Notes: generated from the sequence alone by a model not told the origin. A stretch of 64,000 nt of DNA from Streptomyces griseosporeus (GCF_014656055.1 NZ_BNBR01000003.1:1-64000); one strand, 5' to 3'; counted from the first letter of the stretch, positions 19,148 through 28,718 are shown. Numbers and translations: made by a program.

Positions 19148-21454
19148 GTGGCTCTGACCTACACCGACCTCGTACAGGTCGATCTCGGCAAGCTCGGCTC
19201 CGCGGTGGCCGACTGGAAGAAGACCGTCGACGGGCTGAAGAAGGCGGCGGAGAGCGCCGTCCAGGGCATGCAGGCCAAGGCCGACCGGGCCCGGTGGGCC
19301 GGCGTCAACGCGACGGTGACGCGGGAGTTCATCGGCAAGACGGCCAAGGAGATCGGCGACCTGCACGCCGAGGCGAACAGCATCTACCAGGTGCTCGACG
19401 ACGGGCACACCGAGCTGGTGGCGCTGCAGAAGCAGCTCAAGCAGGCCGTGGACGGCGACGCCGCGGGCCTCGGCGTGCGCGTGGAGGACAACGGCGACGG
19501 CACGGTCCGCTGCTTCTTCCCGCATGTGCGGGGCGACACGGACGAGCGGACGCAGGAGCAGCTGGACTCCCGGCAGGCGCTGGAGAGCCGTATCAACCAG
19601 ATCCTCGCGCACGCCGCCGAGATCGACTCGTCCGTCGCCCGCGCGCTGGAGAAGAGCCACGGCAACGACGCGCACGACGCGGGGCACGCCGCGTACGAGT
19701 CGCTGAACGACGCCGAGTCCGAGCGGGCCGTCGAACTCGCCCGCAAGGGCCACAAGATGACGGACGCGGAGCTGCGTGAGCTGAACGAACTGCTGCGGTA
19801 CAACTCGGCGGAGAAGGACGGGGAGTTCGCGACGCAGTTCTACCAGGGGCTCGGCGGCCCGGAGAAGGCGCTGCAGTTCTACGCCGACATGTCCATCGAC
19901 GGCACGGACCCCGACGCGACGAAGACCCGGCTGGCCGCCGTGCAGGACTTGCAGAAGGTCATGGGGTACACGCTGGCCAACGCCACCGATCCCGACCACG
20001 CCCACCACGTCCCCGACAGTTGGGCGGCGGAGTTCCGGCGGCTGGGCACCAAGCCGATCGGCTGGGAAGCCGGGCAGATGAACAAGCCGTACGGCTACCA
20101 GGTCCTCGGCGGGCTGCTGCGCTACGGCAACTACGATCCCCGCTTCCTCACCCCGATCGCCGAGCACGTCACGCAGCTGCACAAGAAGGACCCGTACTTC
20201 TTCCTCTCCAACAAGCCGGGCGGCTGGCCCGACAGCTACGGGTTCAACCCCTCGGGCGGGCTCGGCAGCGGCAACGATCCGCTCAACAGCGTCCTGGAGG
20301 CGCTCGGGCACAGCCCGGAGGCGTCGGAGAAGTTCTTCACGCAGCCGCCGACCGCGTACAACGAGGACGGCACGGTCAAGAAGGACGGCAAGCCCGGCTT
20401 CGACTCCTACCTGGATCTGTTCACCGACAAGGACTTCGAGTGGACGATCGACACCAATGACAACAACGTCCTCGCCGACGAGGACAAGACGAAGAAGGCG
20501 CTCACTTTCGGCCCGGAGGCGCTGGGGCACGCGCTGGAGTCGGCGACGACCGGCCGCCCGTACGACAGTGACGACACCGCGGACGCCATCAAGCACACCG
20601 AAGCGCGGGCGGGCCTGGTCCGCGACATCGTCGACAAGTTCGGCGAGCACCCCGAGCTGATCCGGCACAACGAGAACGGTGACATCGACGAGGAGTCGGG
20701 GCCGCTGTACGCGCTGCGGGGCAGTCTCGGGGACATCACGGCGGAGTACATGGGGGACTTCCAGCGGGCCATGTACCGGGAGGATCCCAGCAGCGAGCTG
20801 TTCCCGACGTTCGGGGCGGCGGCGGGTCTGGACTCCGACCATGTCGCCCGCTTCCTGGGGGAGGTAGGGCAGGACCCGGACGCCTACGCGACCATCACGA
20901 CTGCGCAGCAGGCCTACACCACAGACGTCGTCGGTCGCGTCATCAACGGCGACAGCCAGTCCACGGCGTCGCTCGACGGGCGCGTCCAGTCGGCGGTGGC
21001 CCCGGGATCAGCGATCGCGGGCATCATGAGCGACGCCCGGGCCCACGCGATCTACGAGTACCACACGGCCTCCGACAAGGAGTACAACGAGGCCGCAGCC
21101 GACAAGCAGAAGTGGGTCGACCGGATCCTGGGCATGGGCATCGAGACGGTCGGCGAACGCGTCCCGATCGCCGGAACCGCTCTGGGATGGGCTTCGGAGG
21201 ACATCCAGGAGTCCATCATGAAGAGCATCGAGAAGGACACGACGCCTGAGGCGCAAGCGGAGGCCGGCACGGAGTACACGCGCGGCCGGAACGCGGCCAT
21301 CGACTCCGCCGCAGCCGCGGTCGATCACGCGCTCGTGAACAATCACCACATCAATCCCGACACGGCCGACGATCTGCGGCGTGCCGCCCGCGACCAGGCC
21401 GGTGTCAGCCACACGGACGGTGCCCAGTGGAAATCGGAGAGCAGTGGCGGATGA
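19148..21454 (+). CDS. Large WXG-headed protein, candidate type VII secretion substrate
   Basis: 768 aa, starting at GTG 19148. The first ~100 residues are a helical hairpin with a WAG turn (ADRARWAGVNATVT, near residue 50) like a WXG100 domain, and there is no Sec signal. A coiled helical segment follows (to ~230), then a long region with no catalytic motif I recognise, rich in Asp/Gly/Pro turns. Near residues 655-690 is a mildly hydrophobic segment (GIETVGERVPIAGTALGW), and the tail is alanine-rich and helical. It lies inside the ESX locus with its small partner upstream. A secreted effector, toxin or structural component are all possible. Confidence 0.7.
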   Translation: MALTYTDLVQVDLGKLGSAVADWKKTVDGLKKAAESAVQGMQAKADRARWAGVNATVTREFIGKTAKEIGDLHAEANSIYQVLDDGHTELVALQKQLKQAVDGDAAGLGVRVEDNGDGTVRCFFPHVRGDTDERTQEQLDSRQALESRINQILAHAAEIDSSVARALEKSHGNDAHDAGHAAYESLNDAESERAVELARKGHKMTDAELRELNELLRYNSAEKDGEFATQFYQGLGGPEKALQFYADMSIDGTDPDATKTRLAAVQDLQKVMGYTLANATDPDHAHHVPDSWAAEFRRLGTKPIGWEAGQMNKPYGYQVLGGLLRYGNYDPRFLTPIAEHVTQLHKKDPYFFLSNKPGGWPDSYGFNPSGGLGSGNDPLNSVLEALGHSPEASEKFFTQPPTAYNEDGTVKKDGKPGFDSYLDLFTDKDFEWTIDTNDNNVLADEDKTKKALTFGPEALGHALESATTGRPYDSDDTADAIKHTEARAGLVRDIVDKFGEHPELIRHNENGDIDEESGPLYALRGSLGDITAEYMGDFQRAMYREDPSSELFPTFGAAAGLDSDHVARFLGEVGQDPDAYATITTAQQAYTTDVVGRVINGDSQSTASLDGRVQSAVAPGSAIAGIMSDARAHAIYEYHTASDKEYNEAAADKQKWVDRILGMGIETVGERVPIAGTALGWASEDIQESIMKSIEKDTTPEAQAEAGTEYTRGRNAAIDSAAAAVDHALVNNHHINPDTADDLRRAARDQAGVSHTDGAQWKSESSGG

Positions 21455-21990
21455 CTTCCAGGCGCTTCCTCGCAGTCGGTGCTGTGCTGCTCTTCGCTGC
21501 GGCGGCGGGCGGGTGCTCGTCCGGCGAGCCGGAGCGGGAGTTCACGGTGCCGAAGGCGCTGTGTGGTGTGTCCGTTCCGGCGGATGCGCTGGCGCGGCTG
21601 CTTCCGGCGGCCGGCAAGCAGCTTTCCGTGGAGCGGACCGACGGTTCGGCGCAGGGGACGGGGCTGTGCGAGGTCTCGGTCGACGGTGAGGTGGTGCTGA
21701 TCGTGAGCAAGGAGCGCATCACCGTCGGCCGGTCGGCGCAGAGCATCCTGAGCCAGCGTCTCCACGTGCTCGACCAGAAGTCCGCGGAGGGCGGCTCCGT
21801 CGCCTACGTGGACCATGCCGCCGTGTCCCTCGTGAAGTGCCGGGGCGCGAACGTGGAGGAGGAGGACATCAGCACCCTGATCCAGACGTTGAAGCCGGGC
21901 CGCAAGGACGAGGCCGCCATGAGGGAGTTCGTCTCCGGCTACACCGCCTCCCTCAAGAAGCAGCAGCCCTGTCTGAAGAAGAACGGCTAG
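21451..21990 (+). CDS. Lipoprotein of the type VII locus, unknown function
   Basis: 179 aa. An N-terminal signal (MTSRRFLAVGAVLLFAAA) ends in AGGC, a lipobox with Cys near residue 22, so the mature protein should be a lipid-anchored exported protein. Four further cysteines in the mature part (KALCGV, GLCEV, LVKCRG, QQPCL) could form two disulfides. The ATG overlaps the stop of the 768-aa gene (ATGA), so translation is coupled. The ALCG segment resembles the ACGG segments of the two proteins encoded next door. It ends tail-to-tail with the following gene, sharing the bases CTAG. Confidence 0.8.
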   Translation: MTSRRFLAVGAVLLFAAAAGGCSSGEPEREFTVPKALCGVSVPADALARLLPAAGKQLSVERTDGSAQGTGLCEVSVDGEVVLIVSKERITVGRSAQSILSQRLHVLDQKSAEGGSVAYVDHAAVSLVKCRGANVEEEDISTLIQTLKPGRKDEAAMREFVSGYTASLKKQQPCLKKNG

Positions 21991-23084
21991 GGCGTCGTCG
22001 GCGCGGCGCAGCCGTGGGCCGTCGCCGCGCGCTCGGCGAAGGCTCGCAGGGCCTGCCGGGCGTAGGCCTGTTCCGCCTCCGTCGGGCGGGGGGCGTCCCT
22101 GGGGTGTGTGCGCTGGATGAGGAACAGGGCGCGTTCGCGGCCGTCTCCCGGGCAGGCGGCGGACGCCCAGTAGTCGGCGTCGTCGTTCAGCCGGCCCTTC
22201 GGGGCGTCCGCGGGGGTGGGGGCTGAGTCGTAGCGTCTCTCCGCGTAGTAGGCCCTCTCGCGGGCCGCGTAAGGGCCGAAGAGGGCCTGCAGGGTGTAGC
22301 GCTCGTCGGCGTAGTCGTCGTCGCCGAGGAGGCACCGCTCGACGGGGGCGCCGGCCCGGGCCGTCTCGCGGGCCGTCGTGACGCCGGGAGCCGTGGGGAC
22401 GCCCGCGCAGGTGCCGGTCGTGCCGGTGAGGGGTTCGTACTCCTCCCAGGTCACCGGGAGGCCGACCGTGCGGATCCGGGGTGCGCCGAGCCGGGTCTGG
22501 CAGCCGTAGGCGTCGGCCGCCTTCGCCGCCGTGCCCGTGGCGATACGGGTGTAGGCGGGGCGGTCGGCCGGGTCGTCGAGGGTCGTGCCGAGTTCCGTGC
22601 GGACCGACACCACCAGGCCAGTGACCGGCTTGCCCGTCGCCGTCTTCGCGCTGCTCCTGGCGCAGGTCAGGGAGAGGGTCACCGTCGCCTTGCCGTCCTC
22701 GTCGTCCCCCGCCGCGAAGAGGCCGGACCAGCCGCTGCCCACCGGCACGGCCAGCCCGCGGGCGGACGGTCCGCCGAGGTCCGGGAGCGGGTCCCGGCGG
22801 CCCGGCTCGCCGGTCCGCGTGGCGTCGACGATCTCGACCCGGGCGCTCCGCCCGCCCTCGGCGGTCACCTCGCAGGAGTCACGGTCGGTGCCGGAATCGG
22901 TCTCGACGTCCAGCCGGCCGTCGCCCAGCACCGCGCGCACGTCGGCCACGGCGAGCATGCCACCGCAGGCGCGGGCCAGTTCGCGGTCGTTCTGGCCGTA
23001 CAGCCAGAACACTCCCCCACCGGCCAGCAGGGCCGCCGCGGCGACCGCCGCGATGCCCACGGTCCGCTTGCGGGTCAGCGCCAC
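21987..23084 (-). CDS. Membrane-anchored exported protein, paralogue of its upstream neighbour
   Basis: 365 aa. A short basic N-terminus and one hydrophobic segment (about residues 9-28) form an uncleaved signal anchor; the rest is extracytoplasmic. The domain begins ARACGGMLAVADVRAVLG and holds further cysteines (DSCEV, LTCARS, YGCQTR and others). The neighbour at 23075-24331 starts its outer domain with KRACGGLLPYADLRD, the same pattern, so the two look like a tandem duplication. Their reading frames overlap by 10 bases. Function unknown; being between an ESX lipoprotein and the mycosin suggests a role at the secretion machinery. Confidence 0.75.
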   Translation of the reverse strand: MALTRKRTVGIAAVAAAALLAGGGVFWLYGQNDRELARACGGMLAVADVRAVLGDGRLDVETDSGTDRDSCEVTAEGGRSARVEIVDATRTGEPGRRDPLPDLGGPSARGLAVPVGSGWSGLFAAGDDEDGKATVTLSLTCARSSAKTATGKPVTGLVVSVRTELGTTLDDPADRPAYTRIATGTAAKAADAYGCQTRLGAPRIRTVGLPVTWEEYEPLTGTTGTCAGVPTAPGVTTARETARAGAPVERCLLGDDDYADERYTLQALFGPYAARERAYYAERRYDSAPTPADAPKGRLNDDADYWASAACPGDGRERALFLIQRTHPRDAPRPTEAEQAYARQALRAFAERAATAHGCAAPTTP

Positions 23085-24331
23085 TCCTCCACCTCCCCGA
23101 GCAGCTTCGTGTCATGGCAGTGCTGGGCCTTCGGCCAGCCGTCCGGCGCGGTGAGATAGCCCGTCATCAGCCGGCTCACCGCGCGGGAGAGCCCCGCCCG
23201 CTCGGCGCGGGTCAGGGTGTGCCCGCCCAGCTCCGGGTCGGCGAGGTGGGCGAGGTTCGGGCGGATCGACACCCGGTGGTACGTCGTCCCGGCGGCGCAT
23301 TCGGAGCGCGCCCACAGCGCGAGCGCCGCGTCCTCCTCGGTGAGCGTGTTGTCGGAGCGGTCGTCGAAGCCGGGGGAGCGGCCCTCCTCGCGGTAGTCGC
23401 GGTACGCCTCCGCGCCCAGCTCGCCCGCCCAGCTCGCCGTGTCGAAGGCGAGCGGCTCCAGGTCGGCCGGCTGCGGGTCGGCCAGGCCGCCGCCCGGGTC
23501 GGTCCGGCGCTCGCCGCCGCACACGCTGAGCAGGCGGGAGTCCTGGAGGTCGCCGGTGACGGTCCAGGTGCCGGGCAGCGGGGCGGAGCCCTTCGCGGCC
23601 GACCAGGCGCACTTCCGCACACCCCGGCCGGGCTCGTCGACGCGGATGTCGTCGTAGTCGCCGGAGTCGACGGGGCCGCCGGCCGCGTCGTGCTCCTCGT
23701 ACGTGTCGATCACCCGGGTGGGCAGGGCCGCGGGGGCGGTGCCGCAGTGCGCGCGGGACGCGATGCCGTTCGCGACGGCGACCGCCACCCGGAACTCGGC
23801 GCGGGCGGACGCCTTCTCCACGCCGACGCCCACATACAGCTGGGTGGCCTTGCGGGCCCGCCCGGTGATGCCGTTCGGGCACTCGGCGACGATCCACAGC
23901 CGCTTGTCGTCCGCCAGCCGGCCGGTGACGCCGGGGGCCTCGTGGCCGGGGGTCAGAAGGTCCTCCGTCTTCACTTCGAAGGGGAGGCGGTTGACGAGCG
24001 TCGTGGCCTCGACGTGGAGGCCGCCGCGGTCCTTCCAGTCCAGGGTGCAGTTCAGCAGGGACCGGCTCTCCTGGCCGGGGTCCAGCAGGGTGCCGTACTC
24101 GTCGAGTTCGCCGCGTACGTCGTCCGGGACGCGGTCGCGCAGGTCGGCGTACGGCAGCAGACCGCCGCACGCCCGCTTCAGCTGGGCGGCGTTGGCGGCG
24201 CGGTGGCCTCCGTCGTCGTCCCGCGTCAGCAGGGTCACGCCGACGGCCGCCGCCACGGTCAGGGCGAGGGCCCCGGCCAGGGGCAGCCGCAGACGCGGCG
24301 GGATGCGGGACAGGGTCGGCACGTCAGCCAC
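23075..24331 (-). CDS. Membrane-anchored exported protein of the type VII locus
   Basis: 418 aa. After a basic N-terminus there is one transmembrane anchor (about residues 15-36) and an extracellular domain with about ten cysteines, including LKRACGGLL, NCTLDW, SVCGGE and SECAAG. It shares the ACGG...ADLR start with the 365-aa protein encoded downstream. The GTG start lies inside the end of the mycosin gene (8-base overlap), so the order mycosin, this gene, its paralogue is translationally coupled. No enzymatic motif is seen. Confidence 0.75.
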   Translation of the reverse strand: MADVPTLSRIPPRLRLPLAGALALTVAAAVGVTLLTRDDDGGHRAANAAQLKRACGGLLPYADLRDRVPDDVRGELDEYGTLLDPGQESRSLLNCTLDWKDRGGLHVEATTLVNRLPFEVKTEDLLTPGHEAPGVTGRLADDKRLWIVAECPNGITGRARKATQLYVGVGVEKASARAEFRVAVAVANGIASRAHCGTAPAALPTRVIDTYEEHDAAGGPVDSGDYDDIRVDEPGRGVRKCAWSAAKGSAPLPGTWTVTGDLQDSRLLSVCGGERRTDPGGGLADPQPADLEPLAFDTASWAGELGAEAYRDYREEGRSPGFDDRSDNTLTEEDAALALWARSECAAGTTYHRVSIRPNLAHLADPELGGHTLTRAERAGLSRAVSRLMTGYLTAPDGWPKAQHCHDTKLLGEVEEWR

Positions 24332-25553
24332 CGCCCAGCCGCGCCCGCCGCCTGCGCGCGTCCCGTACCGCCACCGCCGTGCCGCCCAGGCCCGCGACCA
24401 GGACGAGGCCGCCGACGACCACGTAGGTGGCCAGGCGGGTGTTGCGTTCGTCGGCGGTCTCGCCGAAGTGGACGGGGGCGACGTCGGGGGCCGCGGCGCG
24501 GACCACGCCGTTCTCCGGCTTCGGGGACTCGACGGGGTGCTTGGGGTCGACGTCGGTGAGGGCCTTGACCGGGTCGACGACGCCCCAGCCGACGTTGCGG
24601 TCGTGGCCGGGGATGGAGCGTTCCGCGGTCTGCTCGATCTGCGCGACGACCTGCTGGGCCGTCCACGCGGGGTACTTGGACTTCAGCAGCGCCGCGACCC
24701 CGGCGACGTACGGCGCGGAGAAGCTGGTGCCGTTGTCGGAGCAGTGGCCGCCGCCGGGAACTGTGGAGATCATGTCGACGCCCGGTGCGGCCACGCCCAC
24801 GAAATCTCCCGCCTGGGAGAAGGAGGCGCGTTCGTTGTTGCGGTCGGAGGCCGCCACCGCGAGGACCCCGGGGTAGGAGGCGGGGTAGGTGCGCTTGACG
24901 TTGCCGCCGAGGCCGTCGTTGCCCGCGGAGGCCACGACGACCACCTTCCTGTCGAGGGCGTAGTCGACGGCCTGCTGCAGGCTGGCCTCGGGCGCGACCG
25001 CCTTGGCGGTGTCCTGGGAGATGTTGATGACGTCGGCGCCCTTGTCGACGGCGTGCTTGATCGCCTGGGCGAGGGTGCCGGCGGTGCCGTTGCCCTCGGC
25101 GTCGTTCTGCTTGACGGGGATGATCGTGGCGTCGGGCGCGAGACCGACGAAACCGGTGCCCTTCGCAGGGCGGGCCGCGATGATGCCCGCCACACGCGTG
25201 CCGTGGCCGACGGTGTCGGTCGTGCCCTGGTTGTTGCCCCGGTCGATGTCCTCGCCCTTGGCGTTCTTACGGGGCAGGAGGTTCTCACCCTTGGACGCGT
25301 CGACCGCCTTCTTCAGCTGCGGGTTCTTCACGTCGACGCCGGTGTCGATGACGGCCACCTGCACGTTCTTGCCCGTCGACTGGGCCCACAGCTCGTCGAG
25401 GTTGACGCGCTGCAGCGCCCACGGGCGGCCCGTGTACGGCTTCGACGGGAAGGTGCACTGGCCGCCGTCGTCGGCCCGCGCGGGGGCGGGCAGCGCGGCC
25501 AGCGTGGTGGCCGCCATCGCTCCCGCGACCGCCAGGATCCTTGCCTTCAGCAT
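24324..25553 (-). CDS. mycP: Mycosin, type VII secretion-associated subtilisin-like serine protease
   Basis: 409 aa, family S8. A signal peptide (residues 1-27, ending APARA) leads into the protease domain with the catalytic triad Asp70 (AVIDTGVD), His117 (GHGTRVAG) and Ser277 (GTSFSAP). A proline-containing linker and a C-terminal transmembrane helix (about 375-397) followed by a basic tail anchor it in the membrane, as in mycobacterial MycP1. Mycosins stabilise the ESX membrane complex and process substrates outside the membrane. It lies 40 bp downstream of eccB on the same strand. Confidence 0.95.
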   Translation of the reverse strand: MLKARILAVAGAMAATTLAALPAPARADDGGQCTFPSKPYTGRPWALQRVNLDELWAQSTGKNVQVAVIDTGVDVKNPQLKKAVDASKGENLLPRKNAKGEDIDRGNNQGTTDTVGHGTRVAGIIAARPAKGTGFVGLAPDATIIPVKQNDAEGNGTAGTLAQAIKHAVDKGADVINISQDTAKAVAPEASLQQAVDYALDRKVVVVASAGNDGLGGNVKRTYPASYPGVLAVAASDRNNERASFSQAGDFVGVAAPGVDMISTVPGGGHCSDNGTSFSAPYVAGVAALLKSKYPAWTAQQVVAQIEQTAERSIPGHDRNVGWGVVDPVKALTDVDPKHPVESPKPENGVVRAAAPDVAPVHFGETADERNTRLATYVVVGGLVLVAGLGGTAVAVRDARRRRARLGGG

Positions 25554-25593
25554 GAGTTCGTCGTCCTCCGGCCCTCGTGACCCAACGTCTCGC

Positions 25594-27129
25594 CTACGAG
25601 CCCTGCGGCTGGCGGGCCGCCGCCTCCGACAGGCGCGGGCCCGTCGGCAGGAACGTGGACCACTCCGCGGGGACGGGGACCGGGGTCACCTTCTCGTAGC
25701 CGAGGCGGGTCTGGGCGATCCTCGCCTCGGCCAGCTCCTGCTTCTTCTGCTGGGCCGAGGTGCCGATGCCCTTGTCGTCGGTGGCGCTGTCGCTGTTGGA
25801 CTGCAGGGCGTAGCGCAGGCCCGTGTCGGTGACCAGGAAGACCCCGCCGGCCTTGGTCTCGGTGCCCTTGAACTGGCGGTAGAGCTGGCCGGAGCCCGGG
25901 GTGACGTAGGCGCTGGAGGAGCCGGTGGGCAGCTGGGCGGGGAACGCGGTGCCGACCCAGGTGGACAGGGTGGTCCGGCCGTCGGCCGCGTTCACCGAAC
26001 GCAGCACGTTGCAGACGGTGTTGCGGCCCGACGTGGCGCTCGCGCCGTTGTTGACGGTGCGCGGCCGGTACGACGGCCAGTTCTTGTCGCCGTCGAAGCT
26101 GGTGCTGTCGGCCACCGCGCCGGGGCTGACCTGCTGGGCCTCACCGGCCTGGCCGACGGCGACGAGGTCGCCGCTGTTGAGCAGCAGGGTCGCGGTGAAC
26201 TCGGAGATGCGGGCCACCTTGCCGCGCAGGACGACGTAGTACTGCATGACCTGGCCGTCGTAGGCCTTGATGACCTCGCCGACCTTGTCGTACTCACCCA
26301 GGGCGGTGGAGGCGTTCGCCTTCTGGCCGGGGGTGCCGTCGGCGGCGGAGAGGGCGGGGATGGCGACCGGGTCACCGGTGTGCAGGGTGTCCAGCCACTC
26401 CTTGGAGACGCGCTGCGGGGCGCGGCCCTGGGTGTCGAGGGCCTTGAGGAGTTCCTTGTCCTCGGGGTCGGCCAGCTGGTACTTGGTGCCCTTGGCGTCG
26501 ACGACGTACTGCGTCTTGCCGTCCGGTCCGACGACGTACATCAGGTCGCCGCCGCCGAGCTTGTCGGCGCCCTCCGTCCTGGACCACTCCTTCTTGGCGA
26601 AGACGAACGCCGCCTTCTGGATGGCCCGGCCGCCGTCGCCGGGGCGTTCGCACACCGCCCAGCGCTTGGCGGAGCCGGCCTCGGAGTCGCCGGGCAGGCG
26701 GTCGGGGGCGTAGGGGATGCCGATGGTGGCGCCGTGCGGAGGCTTGCCGCTGTCGAGGACCTTCTCGTCGACCGTGATGACGCTGTTCTTGCTCGGGTCC
26801 AGCAGGAGCTTGGCGGAGGCCATGTTCAGGACCGGGTGCAGCTGCGTCTGCTTGCCCGTCTTCAGCACCACGTAGCGGGTGGTGGACTTGCTGGCGACGA
26901 TGACGTGTTCGCCCGGGGTGTCCCAGCCCTTGGGCGCGGTCGGGCTGAACATGCCGATCGCACCGAACACGGCGAGGACCACCACGCCCACCACCAGTCC
27001 GGGCACGAGCGCGGACAGCGGCTTGGGCGCGCCCTCCTCCGAGCCGGACGGCGAGGGCTGCAGGAATGACGCGAGCGTGCGGCGCTTCGCGAAGGTGTAG
27101 GCGTTGAGTTCGTCGCGCCGTGATGCCAT
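25594..27129 (-). CDS. eccB: EccB, type VII secretion membrane protein
   Basis: 511 aa. The short cytoplasmic N-terminus has the typical RRDELNAYTFAKRR segment, followed by one transmembrane helix (about residues 38-60). The rest is an extracytoplasmic domain of beta-repeats with two cysteines (about WAVCERPG and TVCNVLR), as in EccB1, whose cysteines form a disulfide. EccB forms the periplasm-side part of the ESX complex. It diverges from eccE across a 206-bp gap and heads the eccB-mycP-paralogue-pair string. Confidence 0.95.
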   Translation of the reverse strand: MASRRDELNAYTFAKRRTLASFLQPSPSGSEEGAPKPLSALVPGLVVGVVVLAVFGAIGMFSPTAPKGWDTPGEHVIVASKSTTRYVVLKTGKQTQLHPVLNMASAKLLLDPSKNSVITVDEKVLDSGKPPHGATIGIPYAPDRLPGDSEAGSAKRWAVCERPGDGGRAIQKAAFVFAKKEWSRTEGADKLGGGDLMYVVGPDGKTQYVVDAKGTKYQLADPEDKELLKALDTQGRAPQRVSKEWLDTLHTGDPVAIPALSAADGTPGQKANASTALGEYDKVGEVIKAYDGQVMQYYVVLRGKVARISEFTATLLLNSGDLVAVGQAGEAQQVSPGAVADSTSFDGDKNWPSYRPRTVNNGASATSGRNTVCNVLRSVNAADGRTTLSTWVGTAFPAQLPTGSSSAYVTPGSGQLYRQFKGTETKAGGVFLVTDTGLRYALQSNSDSATDDKGIGTSAQQKKQELAEARIAQTRLGYEKVTPVPVPAEWSTFLPTGPRLSEAAARQPQGS

Positions 27130-27335
27130 CTGTGTCCGCTCTCTCCCCGTTGCGGAGCCGTGGGGGACCTGTGAAGATCCGTCCCCCGTCCTCGGTTGCC
27201 TCTGCTGCCTCGACTGTCAGAGCCGCCCCCTACTATGCCTGTTGCGTGACCGTGCTGGTGGCACGGGTAGGGTGCTCGGGGCGTGACGGGCAGGAGCGCC
27301 AAGGGTTTTCGGGAGAGTTCGGGGGTTTTGGAGTG
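27130..27335. promoter_or_regulatory. Divergent eccB/eccE promoter region
   Basis: A plus-strand promoter candidate for eccE has CGTGAC (27245-27250) and TAGGGT (27268-27273), spaced 17 bases. A minus-strand -10-like CATAGT lies at about 27234-27239, without a clear -35 box. The two cores almost face each other, which would link control of both gene strings. Confidence 0.4.
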
Positions 27336-28718
27336 ATGGCTTCCGCGACGCGGACCCGGTCGCGATCGCAATCGGGCTCACGATCGGCCGGCCAGCGCCG
27401 GTCGAGGGGCCGCGGCGCGGCCTCTCCCGCCCCGCAGGGCACCCCGCCGCAGGCCTCGGCGGCCACCGCGCACCGGGGGCCCGTCACACCGCATCTGAAG
27501 TCCCGTTCGGGCCGCGGCGGTTCCTTCGCCGTGCAGCGGCTGGTGCTGCTTGAGACGGCCGCCGCGTTGGTCGTCTGCGGCTGGATCGCCGGTACGTACG
27601 TGCTGATCCCGGCCGCGGTCGTCGCCGCGCTGCTCGTCGTCCTCGCCGTCGTACGGCGCCGGGGCCGCTCCCTGCCGGAGTGGCTCGGCACGCTGCTCGC
27701 GCTGCGGGCGCGCGTCCGCAGGGCCGCGAGCACACCGGTGCCGCCGGGCACCGACTCCGGGCTCGCGCCCGCCGTGGAGTGCGACCCGAGCCTGCGCACC
27801 TACAGCTACAGCCGCGGCGACGACCGCGACCAGCGTCCGGTGGGCATGGTGGGCGACGGCGGCTTCCTGACCGCCGTGCTCCAGGTGGAGTCGGACGCCG
27901 GCGCGCTGCGGGCCGAGCGCGGGCGCAGACCGCTGCCCGTGGCCCTGGTGCGGGACGTGCTGGAGGTCGACGGCATCCGGCTGGAGTCGGCGCAGATCGT
28001 CGTGCACACCCAGCCCGCGCCCGCGCTGCACCTGCCCCAGCAGTCGGTCGTGGTGAGCAACTACGCGCCGCTGCAGGCCCAGACCGGCTCCCCCGCGGTG
28101 CGCATCACCTGGATCGCGCTGAAGCTCGACCCGGAGCTGTGCCCGGAGGCGGTCGCCGCGCGCGGCGGCGGCCTGACCGGCGCGCAGAAGTGCCTCGCGC
28201 GGGCGGCGGAGCATCTGGCGAGCCGGCTCACCGGCGCCGGGTTCCGGGCGAACATCCTGAACGAGGAGGAGCTGACGGCCGCCATCGCCACCTCCGCGTG
28301 CGCCAACCCGATGGTGACCGCGCAGGCCGCGCAGGCCGGACGTGGTGAGGCGCCGCAGCGGCGGACCGAGGAGTCCAGCCGCAGCTGGCGCTGCGACAAC
28401 CGGCGGCACACCACCTACTGGGTGCGCCGCTGGCCGCAGTTGGGCGGCGACGGCAGCTCGCTCGCGCAGCTGGTGGCGCAGCTGACGACAGTGCCCGCGC
28501 TGGCGACGACCTTCAGTCTGACGCTGGCCAAGGGCGGCCGGCAGGACGTGACCGTCACCGGGCATCTGCGCATCACCGGCCGCAGCAACCAGGAGCTGAC
28601 CAACGCCCGCCGCGACCTGGAGCGCGCCGCGCGAGCAGCGAAGACCGGCCTGGCCCGCCTGGACCGTGAACAACTCCCCGGTGTCCTCGCCACCCTGCCG
28701 CTCGGAGGTGCCCGCTGA
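27336..28718 (+). CDS. eccE: EccE, type VII secretion membrane protein
   Basis: 460 aa. The N-terminal 70 residues are basic and disordered (R/S/P/Q-rich). Two closely spaced transmembrane helices (about residues 68-88 and 90-108) follow, then a cytoplasmic domain containing the EccE-type segment PHLPQQSVVVSNY-like (residues ~228-243, LHLPQQSVVVSNYAP). EccE lies at the periphery of the ESX channel. The start is uncertain between GTG 27333 and ATG 27336. The stop codon overlaps the next gene's ATG. Confidence 0.88.
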   Translation: MASATRTRSRSQSGSRSAGQRRSRGRGAASPAPQGTPPQASAATAHRGPVTPHLKSRSGRGGSFAVQRLVLLETAAALVVCGWIAGTYVLIPAAVVAALLVVLAVVRRRGRSLPEWLGTLLALRARVRRAASTPVPPGTDSGLAPAVECDPSLRTYSYSRGDDRDQRPVGMVGDGGFLTAVLQVESDAGALRAERGRRPLPVALVRDVLEVDGIRLESAQIVVHTQPAPALHLPQQSVVVSNYAPLQAQTGSPAVRITWIALKLDPELCPEAVAARGGGLTGAQKCLARAAEHLASRLTGAGFRANILNEEELTAAIATSACANPMVTAQAAQAGRGEAPQRRTEESSRSWRCDNRRHTTYWVRRWPQLGGDGSSLAQLVAQLTTVPALATTFSLTLAKGGRQDVTVTGHLRITGRSNQELTNARRDLERAARAAKTGLARLDREQLPGVLATLPLGGAR

